A DNA stretch of 64,000 bases from Collybia mongolica. Lineage: Eukaryota; Basidiomycota; Agaricomycetes; Agaricales; Clitocybaceae. Below are positions 50,585-59,639 of the stretch, in pieces (position 1 is the first letter of the stretch; each line of letters begins with the position of its first letter). The stretch covers positions 6,882,001 through 6,946,000 of the forward strand of contig JAAXNY010000001.1 of the NCBI GenBank assembly GCA_013420905.1, in the 5' to 3' direction. The notes below the pieces were generated by a model. That model saw only the letters and a list, made by a program, of their open reading frames with translations, was not told the origin of the DNA and ran no database searches. The position numbers and the translations under genes are program-made.

Positions 50585-51588
50585 CGACGTAAAGCGACAA
50601 TGTCTTCGTATGCCGGTTTCGTGACGTTCAGCCAAACAAGGCATAAAAGTTGATATAGATTGGGGCCTATCTGGGCTTACCACATCCCATGCCAGCGCCG
50701 TACCTTGACCTGTAAACATACCAAGGATACTGGAGTAGTGTTTCTCCTACATCTAACACTTGGAATGAGTCACCTTGTCAGTATGATCCCAGATAGGGAC
50801 ATCCCTGTAACCACCTTACATGCCATGATGACGGCTAGGTAACCATTCTGTTGCTGTGTGAGTAAGGGAAGTGTCATTCGAACATCTAGCTCAGTGATGA
50901 CTACCTCGACAAGCCGAGCGCAGTGAATTGTATGAGGTTGACTTGGAGGATTGAGGGTACCTGACCAATAATAAGGTGGGCTTGTACACCAATGCCTTAA
51001 GTAACTCGACGAGGCTGACCACCGCTGTTAGTTTTGTATTTGTACCTTTGATATTGTAGTCGTTGACCTATGGCAGAGAACAGTCATATGGTGCCTTGAA
51101 TTAGATTTAAACCAGTTCATACAAAAAAATTGCAATTGGCTCTGCTGCGCGAGCTGCCTATAGAGCAATTGGGACATAAGAGGGACTAAGGCATTATAGA
51201 AGATCGTTGAGCACCAGGTTCCATTGTCGTTAACGGCTCTAGTAAAGTTGAGGCAAGTCATCATCCCCCGGATTTTTTGGATGATCCTATCATTGAATCA
51301 GTCCCGACTGTCTGTATATTACCATAGCATCAGAAAATACCAACAATGATAAAGGTACTAAGGACATACAGCTAAGTGGTCACTAGCGTTCCGGTCAAAG
51401 AGCATGACTCGCCTACATTTCCCCCTTGTAATGGCCAATAAGTGTCCCACAATGGTTCTGAAGGACGCCCGTGGGGGTTGCGCTATTGAAGTTTCCTGAC
51501 ATGACCCAGCTGGGTCTACCAAACGTAGTCCTGAGTGGGATAAGGGGATAAGGGCAAGAATGGCAATAACCGAAGCAGTAGATTTCGT
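50585..51588 (-). pseudogene. decayed GH10 xylanase copy
   Basis: The minus strand shows the order of the other two xylanases in broken form. The signal peptide (KSTASVIAILALIPLSHS) is preceded by ACG (51588-51586) where the ATG should be. The sequence then jumps directly to the middle of the barrel (PSWVMSGNFNSAT, NHCGTLIGHYKG), so the CBM/N-terminal part is deleted. Next come AVNDNGTWCSTIFYNAL, NDYNIKGT, a gap at the PIDGIG motif, a frame change before EVVITELDVRMTLP, loss of the WDWTDK region and a remnant KPAYEDIVA near 50600. Three independent kinds of damage make a functional product very unlikely. A TATA box is still present upstream. Confidence 0.88.
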
Positions 51589-51660
51589 CCTAAAGTTGAG
51601 GAAACCAAGTATGAGGGGTGAGACGGAACTGCGAACGATATTTTATCGACAAAATCCATC

Positions 51661-51669
51661 CTTTTATAT
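51661..51669 (-). promoter_or_regulatory. relic TATA box of the GH10 pseudogene
   Basis: GATATAAAAG on the minus strand, about 75 bases before the former start codon; placement is as in the intact paralogue on the + strand. Confidence 0.5.
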
Positions 51670-52311
51670 CCCGTGAATGAGAACGCCCGGAGAGGCGATC
51701 ACATGAAAGTGAAGGGTCCGCGATTACAGAAATCTATGTTTAATCCAGTGTGAACAATATCCCGACTTAAAGGTTATAGGAAGGAATGCGCATGGACGGC
51801 TACCGTTGGGATTTACAACGATATGATCAAGGCAAAGATGGCACAGAAGATACCCTAGGACTACAAGGAAATAAATGTTTACATCTTTAGCACAGAGATA
51901 ATGTAAAGGTGAGAAATGTTCTGCTCACTATAAACACCAATAATTAACTTGTATGACCAACGTCCGAGGTAGGTGTGAAAGTATAGCCGTATTGCGAAAG
52001 CCACCGAGTTGCATTCCGTGTTTTCAACTGCAAAGGTTTTTGTTAATAGTTGATGACGTGAAGACAATTTTGGGAAGCGGCTTGGTTTGTTTGAAGAGTG
52101 CCGACAATGTATTATGAAGGACCGGGAGTGGTGTCCTGTGTCCTAATTATATCTAAACTTTGCTCCTTTCCAAAAGGGCTTAAAAAGTAGACATGTAATA
52201 ATAGTAATAATGGTATTTATGTAACCTGGAAGACCGGTGTTGAGAATATAGTATATAGGAATGTATGAATGACGTACGAAGCGAAATTATCCTGGAATGG
52301 AAGATATGCAA
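51670..52311. other. intergenic spacer
   Basis: No gene seen between the GH10 pseudogene and the next minus-strand gene. Confidence 0.4.
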
Positions 52312-53774
52312 TCAAACTAGCCCACTCCCCGCCATTTTCACTGTATCCAAAACAACTCTAACAACTTCGCTCCACGCTCTTCCTAGGGGGCCGGCTTCAT
52401 CCATCTGTAGACGTCTCCGGGCTAGTTCTGCACTGCTTTGTGTGTATGAGCCCGAACCGCCAGTTGCTATCGTTTTTTGCCTCCGGTGTCGAGACCGAAG
52501 AACTAGAGAGACTAAAGGGAAGATGAAAAAGAGGATGAAGAAGGTAGAGATGTTTGAGGTCGTCAGGTAGGGTGCAAGGGAAGCCTTGATCAACGCGTAT
52601 GTGCTGAGGCTTGAGGGACGTAGAGCTGCTGCTTGAGGATGAGATCGAGGAAGGTGTGCGCTGGAATAAGATGTAGATGAAGAGTTTGCGGTCCGGGACT
52701 TCAAAACGGGTCGACCAGATCGCTGGCGAGGGGTGGCTGTAGAATCCGAGGATAAGGAAGTCGTTGATATAGAGGTGTGATTCAATGATGTCAAGGTTGA
52801 AAGAGAAGGTGGGGCCCGATTTGAGGACGGAACAATGGTGTGTGTAGAAGTCGTGGAGAGCGAGGATGACGAGGACGATGATGAGGGTGCAGGTGAATAT
52901 GCTCGCGATGGGGATGCAGATATAGTCGAAGGCATAAAAACCGACTCCTGAAGCTGATATGATAATGTAGCTTCGGTGTGAAGGGCTTCGAGAGATTTTT
53001 TGAAACCCTGAAACTAGAGTTGGACTATATGTGGTGAAACATAGTGAAAAGGCACCGTACCTCACGTATATCAGCTGGTAGCTCCGCCTCGTATTCCAGA
53101 AACTCTAACGCATATACCCATTGGTCCAACTTGGGCAAGACGTGGAGACAATACAGTTCTAGAATCTTCTCGTAACCCTCATCCCTGATCTCTCCCGTTG
53201 CGACCTCCCGATGAGAAAGCCAATCTTCAATCATCACACGTCCTACATTTGGACAGTCTGTTCTGAGACTTGAATATACTAATGTGATGAGAACCTGCGA
53301 AGGGAGGTATGATACATTTGCATTGGACTTCCGTGAGACTCCACTATTTGGGGTGAAAAGAGCTAGCGAACGCGTGTATATAGATGTGAGAAGAGCCTGT
53401 GGCGATACGACCAGGCTTTCCAGTAGGGAGCGAGGGAGCGAATCATCAGCTGTTGGGTGAGACGAGTAGACAGTCGTTTCGAGGGTAATCCGGAGAATAT
53501 CCCATTTGCGTCGCTGATCAGAGAGCGGGTCGGGAACAGCGTTTGGAGGGTGAATAAGCGCAAAAGCTGACTCTATCAGAGAATGGGTAAGTGAAACATC
53601 GCGGAGGAGAAATGCTCTTGCGGCGCGATTGTAAAGAGTGCGTAAAGTGGCAGTCGTCGCAGACGGTGGGGGTGGGGGTGGGGGTGGTGATGCTTTTCGC
53701 AGGGGTATGGTGCCTTTGAGGTGGACCTGGGTTGAGTGTGCCGTTCTTATTAGAGTGCTCGTCGCGGTCGGCAT
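52312..53774 (-). CDS. tail-anchored protein, possibly peroxin Pex26
   Basis: Two exons (53774-53061, 53007-52312), 469 residues. The N-terminal half is helical, with ATLRTLYNRAARAFLLRDV, LITLVYSSLRTDCPNVGRVM, ILELYCLHVLPKLDQWVYAL and EFLEYEAELP. The centre is very Ser/Thr-rich. Near the C-terminus is one hydrophobic segment, ISTFFILFFIFPLVSLVL, followed by basic RSRHRR and a conserved-looking end GPLGRAWSEVVRVVLDTVKM. A helical domain plus a near-terminal membrane anchor is the layout of fungal Pex26, which docks the Pex1/Pex6 ATPases on peroxisomes. I rely on layout and memory of mushroom homologues, so the name is tentative; the gene itself is convincing. The ATG at 53774 was chosen over 53825 because of its more normal start region. 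Confidence 0.6.
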
Positions 53775-54005
53775 TGAATATTGAATATTGAAGCTGTGGA
53801 GTTGAATATTGAACTCAACGTTCAAATTGAAGGTGAGTGGGGCATTAGACCGGCCTTGTTCGGCGGCACTGGCGGACCTTCAGTCCCTCCGGCAATCGTT
53901 TTAACCGCTCAAACTTGAAACTGCTTATTCAGCGGATCACCCATTTCACATGTTCCGTCGCCACTGACCATCCTTTCCATAATCAGGTTCTCTCCTATTC
54001 GTTGA

Positions 54006-56347
54006 TTATTTAAAACAGATACCACACGCTATCGATATCAATCCCACTACACCCAGTATGACCCGGAACTCCGTTACAGACAATTTACCACTGCCCGGTT
54101 CCCAATGGTCCGAAATGGAACCCCCAGCGCAATAATGATCCCAATTTGGCTTTCGTAACCACCACCAGAAGAGAGTGGACGTACCTAAGGACGATCATGG
54201 TCAGAATTACACATCAGAAGACAAAGCCCATAGCTTACCAGGGAAGATGCTGCCAATCTTTCCTGTGCCACCTACCCGGTACCAAGAGTGGCAGTGAACA
54301 AAAACAGAATGTGACATCCGTGCTTGGATCTTGGAATTGTACTCATCAGTGGCCGTTGCAGAAACATCTAACGATGCAATTTTTTGATCAAGAATAGGTC
54401 TGACCAACTTGAGAATGTAATTGATCTACATGTTCAATGTTATGACTCGGAAACCAGGCATCACATAGAAGGAACAAAATACCTGCGTTTCTAGAGCAAA
54501 AATAACAGAAATGTACCCAGTCACTGTGTTTGGACCTGTTCCAAACAAGTCATTTCCAAACTAAATTTGATGTACATAATACATACCACAGAGCTGGTAG
54601 AAGTTTGGGAAACCTGGGGTTGATGTTCCAAGGTAGGCCGATGGGCCGTCTTGAGTATCGTGGTATTCTTGTATACTTTGGCCCTTGACGCCGCGGACAA
54701 TTAAGGGATATTTATCCTGATAATTTTCGGCACCAATGCCTGATAATGTAGGCTGTAACACTGACCGTGGTATACCCAGTTGCAAGTATAATGATATCGT
54801 AGGGAAGATGTTCGCCTAGGTTGTAGTTTGATGTCAGAATCGTGAACATGTAGGAATCAAAGCGCCCCGCCTTTGTTGGTCACAATACCGTCCTCGACGA
54901 ATGAAGCAACCCCCTGCCAATTAAGCTCCACATTGTCCTGATGTAAGGCTGCAAAGTAGCCCGTGTCAAACGTGACGCGTTTACAACCAAGTTCTAAACA
55001 CCGATGTCAAGAAGAGGTTTGTTTATGATCAGTAACGCGGACCATATTCTGGAACAAGTGTCTTGTGGTACTTTACAGGAGCCTTTTGTTTCATGTACAG
55101 CCTAATAAACTGCTTCTTGTCAGGTAAAGGAAAGGGAGGAGAGGGTCGGACAACACCTTTGTGAGGATACTACGTAAGATGGGGCTGTCAAAAACGATGT
55201 AATATGTGAGTTCAAACTGGGTAGTACTTGAGTCCACCGTAAAATGCGGAGAAATAATGAGAAAACCTTCAGAAATAGAAAAACGCGGAGAAGGCGCATC
55301 ATAAATGGAATTTTGGTAAAAATCCATTCATACGACGACGAGAATCGATTCTATATGGGATGCATCATCAACTAGTAGCTAAAACGAACGGGTGTAGTAC
55401 CGTCGGAAAAATCCAGCTTGGTGTTCGACAGAACTGAGTTACATGAATATTGGGTACTTTCGATATCTTCGGGAGAAATTGAGATCTGAGACGTTGTATA
55501 CGACGTTAAGATCCAGGTTGAATCAAAGTGTTCCGTGAGGTACTCACGCTGAAGCCCCGTTTCCAATAACAGCGACACGTTTCCCACTCAGCGGGGTGTC
55601 AACCCAACGGGCTGAGTGAAAAATGGTACCTTTGAAATCTGACGTTCCCGGTATATCAGGGAATTTGGGGATTTCAAGTATTCCAAGGGCCGAAATCAGG
55701 ATATGAGCTGTCGTCAAAGCCTCTATACCAGTTTCCGTATCCTTTGTTGTAATATGATAGAGATACTTCTCAGCGTCCCAATGTGCGGCGATGACCATGC
55801 GGTTGAAGACGATGTTTGAGTAAAGGGAGTGTCTCTTGCTCAATTGAGTCCAGTACGCTTCTAGTTCGGGTTGGGGAGGGTGCGAACAGCTCCAACTGGG
55901 GTTTGGGTCTGTGGAAAGAGAGTAAAAGTGAGCAGTGACATCTGAGGTACATCCCTATTCTTCTCGTTAGCCCAGACCGAGGGGCTTTGTCCAGACTAGC
56001 GAGAACTGACCGGATAGACGTTGTCCTATCGTTATTGAATTCAGTAAGTGTGTTAACACTGGACCATTTTACTCACTCTCCAGGTACCGCCTACTGAGTG
56101 GGCGCGCTCGAATATCTACGGGTCCATTAATAACTGGGAGCAGAAAGAGACGACTGTGATGTCTGCTACCGTAAAGTTCTCAAACCCAAGCTGCCGCTTT
56201 AAAGCTATGGCAAACGAAAGGCCGGAGGCGCTGTGGGTATGATAAGGTGAACCAGCGGGGGAAAAAACAACGTAACGAGTAGTGGACACACCCTGCGCCA
56301 ATTATCACAATCTTGGATGTGTGGCCCGGTGCTCGATCTGTGGACAT
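54006..56347 (-). CDS. flavin-containing monooxygenase / Baeyer-Villiger monooxygenase
   Basis: About 14 exons on the minus strand. MSTDRAPGHTSKIVIIGAGA starts the FAD Rossmann motif (GAGASG). Then SVGGTWRDNVYPGCTSDVTA, HFYSLSTDPNPSWSCSHP, the typical FxGxxxHSxxW block as FKGTIFHSARWVDTPLSGKR, the NADPH motif VAVIGNGASA, TQFCRTPSWIFP, KRVTFDTGYFAALHQDNVEL, YDIIILATG and GPSAYLGTSTPGFPNFY. The C-terminal part is ARMSHSVFVHCHSWYRVGGTGK with FWWWLRKPNWDHY. The last 20 residues are hydrophobic (VILGVVGLISIACGICF), suggesting a membrane anchor. Such enzymes insert oxygen into ketones or oxidise soft nucleophiles with NADPH; the substrate is unknown. Intron 54870-54816 needs a weak GC donor (GCGGGG), so a damaged splice site is possible. 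Confidence 0.88.
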
Positions 56348-56405
56348 TTATGAGAATTTTGTGGGGCGTATAGTGATACTGAGAAACATTCCCGGTTACA
56401 GAGTG

Positions 56406-56414
56406 CTTTTATAG
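56406..56414 (-). promoter_or_regulatory. TATA box of the flavin monooxygenase
   Basis: CTATAAAAG on the minus strand, about 60 bases upstream of the start codon at 56347. Confidence 0.55.
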
Positions 56415-56583
56415 CCGCCTCTTGTAGGATTGAGTGACTTCCCGTGGGGATCTACAGGAATCTACAGGTCGTAGATTCCATCAGCCGGAGCTTGAAACCT
56501 TCTGAAAGTGTATGACATAGATTTCTGTAGACGGTAAGCCTTGTTACTGTAAATTTGTGCATATATAATCCCACAGCCAAAAA

Positions 56584-57045
56584 ATGGGTGAACTGAGATT
56601 TGAAGATAAGCTATCTGCTGGTTCCCACAATGAAGAAGGTGATGACGATGAATCCTTTCTTAAACCGAAGATAGAAGAGGAAGACACAAGCGGAAGTGTA
56701 CTTGAAGTTATAACTGAGTTGGCATTTCGGCGTGCACACTACAGAGGGGTCGGGGGGCCTCTTCAGATTTCGTCGTTGACGTCTGCAAGAGGTTCATTTT
56801 CATCAACAGCAATCAAATTTGTCCTAATTTGGACACGGCATCTCGGCTCATGGGAATTTAGAAATCTAGGACGCTGTGGACTGTCCATAGACCTTATGGG
56901 AAGTCACCCATTCTGGATGAGTCAGATCTGTGGAATAACAAGTTCCACCTGGCTGGGAGTCCCACTTTCCACACCCCAGTTCCACTATTTTTCCGATTGG
57001 GAATTACATTGTTCCTATTTGTCAGCCCTGGGCGCGTGCATGTGA
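56584..57045 (+). CDS. hypothetical open frame of 153 codons
   Basis: An uninterrupted frame MGELRFEDKLSAGSHNEEGD... with an acidic N-terminal third (GDDDESFLKPKIEEED) and a Cys/Trp/Ser-rich end. I do not recognise it. It lies directly before transposon-derived DNA and after the monooxygenase promoter, so it may be a fragment of a mobile-element gene or chance. No introns or promoter signs. Confidence 0.25.
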   Translation: MGELRFEDKLSAGSHNEEGDDDESFLKPKIEEEDTSGSVLEVITELAFRRAHYRGVGGPLQISSLTSARGSFSSTAIKFVLIWTRHLGSWEFRNLGRCGLSIDLMGSHPFWMSQICGITSSTWLGVPLSTPQFHYFSDWELHCSYLSALGACM

Positions 57046-57138
57046 CATTTTTTCGTTGCCTCTCCATTGAGTCTAGCTTTATGGGGCTATTGATTGAATG
57101 AAAATGAGCCATGTAAAATGTTCAGCCCATACTGTCAT

Positions 57139-57436
57139 AATCATGCATCACTTAACTGTAATTACACTTAAAGCTCAGTAAAAAATAAAGTCATGCTTAG
57201 TCAGTGTGAAGCCAGCAGTAATGACAAAGTCAACAAAAAGTCATACAAGAGTCAACAAAAATGGTAATTCAAACTCATGATTTTGTCAACTTTCAATGTG
57301 GATTTGGCCATTTGGGAGGAAAAATGATTTTTGACTACTTTAGGCTGGCCCTTGACTATTACATTTGGGTGATGTCAAAACTCACAACTAAAGTTTGACT
57401 TTATTTTTTACTGAGCTTAAAGTGTGATCCATGATT
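57139..57436. mobile_element. 300-bp element with terminal inverted repeats (MITE-like)
   Basis: The left end (57139-57195) and right end (about 57390-57436) are inverted copies: both contain the arm ctcagtaaaaaataaagtca or its complement, and the outer parts aatcatgcatcac / gtgatccatgatt pair with one mismatch. The inside is AT-rich, non-coding and has further internal repeats (aaagtcaacaaaa, agagtcaacaaaa). A short non-coding unit with long inverted ends is what a non-autonomous DNA transposon looks like. No clear target-site duplication was found. Confidence 0.6.
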
Positions 57437-57455
57437 TTTTTTTTTTTTTTTTTTT
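57435..57455 (+). repeat. poly-T tract (21 T)
   Basis: Run of 21 T at the border of the inverted-repeat element. On the minus strand it is a poly-A run downstream of the LINE fragment, so it may be the A-tail of that LINE. Confidence 0.7.
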
Positions 57456-58260
57456 GGTTCAACATTTTATATACCAACTGTACATAATACATGTGCTGGT
57501 CACTACAAGTAGTAATTGGGCAAGGGGGGAGAGGGGGGCAGGAGACAAAGCGCTGCAGGGCTAGGGTGCTCGCCCGACCGGGGTCGGACTAGCGAATGGA
57601 GCCAGAGCTCGTTGTACACAGGCTGGAAGGGCCAATCTATGCCAGGGGGTGGGCCCCCTGCTGCGGCGCTCCACAGCAGGTGGTGGCTTCAAGTCCACCG
57701 ATTATCCAGGTTTGCATGTTCGGGCAGGGAGCACCCTATAGCCGTCACTTAGAACACTGAGTACTGCCCCTAGCCTGTTTAGGACTAGGGAACATCAAAC
57801 GCGAAAGCATTTTCGTTCTCCGAGAGGAATTCAACCAGCCACGCATAGCGCAGCTGGCGGCTGGGCTTGTCTTCCCATCCGTGCCGTGGACAGTCGAATA
57901 GGACGTGTTGTACGGTTTCCAAGGGAGCACCGCACCTACAGGAGACAGATTCTTCCTTGAAGAATCACGATCAGAACGCCCCAATTGGAGCGTGTCCGGT
58001 GATGCATTGCACCAAGCGGGCAGTCAGAGCATGGCTGTGACCAGTCTTGCGCATCCACGGCCCATTGTTTACATGGATCAGAGTGAGCGGGGTGTCCTTT
58101 TTCGCATACAGCATCAGGAAATTGGAGCCAATGTACTTCTTGGACTGGAAGAGAGACTTCCAGCCGTCAAGCATGCGTGTAACTGCTTCGCGTCATGCAA
58201 AGTCAGCAGATATAACCGGTGCTCCACCTGCCTCAACACAAGTTGAGACGGTGACAAGCC
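57456..58260 (-). mobile_element. decayed 3' end of a non-LTR (LINE) retrotransposon
   Basis: On the minus strand, SHALTARLVQCITGHAPIGAF is followed by CRCGAPLETVQHVLFDCPRH and LRYAWLVEFLSENENAFAF. This is the C-terminal, zinc-knuckle-like tail after the RNase H domain in fungal LINEs (C-x-C-x8-H-x4-C). The joining segment holds two in-frame TGA stops at positions where CGA (Arg) would be expected, and upstream parts need frame changes, so it is dead. The 3' region of 57460-57740 is GC-rich, and the poly-T at 57435-57455 would be its A-tail. Only about 0.8 kb remains, as expected for a 5'-truncated LINE copy. Confidence 0.65.
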
Positions 58261-58277
58261 TAGCTCGGCGCTAGGCA

Positions 58278-59115
58278 TGTTATTCCTCGTTCAATCGTAT
58301 TTCGCGCTCACAAGTATACCCATTTCCTACTCTCATTCGCGCGCATCTACACACGGCTTACTTCGCGCGCAATCTCTCATTCTCAATCTTACTTCGCGAC
58401 TCTCATACATGCTTATTTCGCAAACTTCTCTCTTACTTCGGGATCTTCGGGCTTGACCTACTTCGCGCGCTTTAACTCTGTTCCGTCTCGGGGACCCCGG
58501 GAACGCCACTCCACAAGTCGGTCGCGGAAGTCCTTTCCGTCTCAATGACCCTGCTCCGTTTCCGATCAAGGATTGACATCCCGGTGTTCAGTTAATTAGT
58601 GATCTCCATTCTAGGCATGCTCGCCTTATCTCTTAGGTATTCCTTAGTTCGCCGTCGCACGAGTTTATCTTAATTTAGTAGTTTGTATCTCGACTCACCT
58701 TTCTCCTACTTGAAAATTTTACCTTACATCTCCATTTAGATTCCATGTAGTTAGTATAAAAACCTCTGTACTTTACTACTAGAGAATCAGTACACTTTCC
58801 CCTCCTCTCTACATCTAAACTTCGCTCTCAAACGCTTCTGTGCATACTCAACAAGTTCACAACTGCTCCGACTTATTGACACGAAGTTCGCGCACGCCTG
58901 TATATGTTTCGTTCGCGAACTACAGGGCAGCACCTTAATCGTTGTCGTCTTAAGCTTGCGACTTTGTGCGCGGAGAATCTCGAACCTCTAAGTCCGCATT
59001 TCAGTTGCGCGTTGCGCACTTTGCGTCTTTTAGTGTCGAAGTCTCACAACTCGTTTGGTTTGTTAGTCACTAAGCGTACCTCTTACTTCGCGCGTGTTAC
59101 GCACTCCCCTTGGTA
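58278..59115 (+). repeat. probable 5' LTR region
   Basis: Begins TGTTATTCC directly after the LINE fragment. It has many copies of 'cttacttcgcg' and 'ttcgcgcg' (58300-58480) and a TATA box at 58754-58761 (TATAAAAA) with a possible transcription start shortly after. The right border is a guess: the sequence TGGTAATTCTCC at 59110-59121 could be a tRNA primer site. Confidence 0.4.
58754..58761 (+). promoter_or_regulatory. TATA box in the LTR
   Basis: AGTATAAAAACC, the only clear TATA element in the leader, about 880 bases before gag. Confidence 0.5.
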
Positions 59116-59639
59116 ATTCTCCGTACTCCGAACTGTGCACTGATATCTTCTCCCTCCTTTTGATACAGAAAACACCCCTCACTTTCTAGGAGAGGACCTG
59201 CGAGATAAGAACGCGCACTTAGTTCTCACATCTCGCACGGACTCGTAACTGTCAATTTGGAGCCCACCGCGAGGGTTTTCTAATCATTTCAGGCGAGGAA
59301 TCAGTCACACCAACTCGGAATCTACGAGAAGAAATCCACAGGGTTGTATCCGATCCAGTTATCTCTCAGCAACGTCGCGAATCGCGAACATCACAAACTC
59401 ACCCACACTCTGTAGTTCGTTCGCGCGATCGAACCCTTTATTCGCAACTTGAGTTTTCCATTCCTTCTTTACACACCCTGACGACTCCTGATCCCTCGCA
59501 AGACTCAGACTGGTCTACAGACAAGACAGTCACGCCGATTGAATCACCTCCAAACCTCAACATCTCCGACTTCTCAACTCCCTCATCCATATCTCCGTTT
59601 TCGACCTCTCCATTTATCACTCCCTCATTCACTCCAGCC

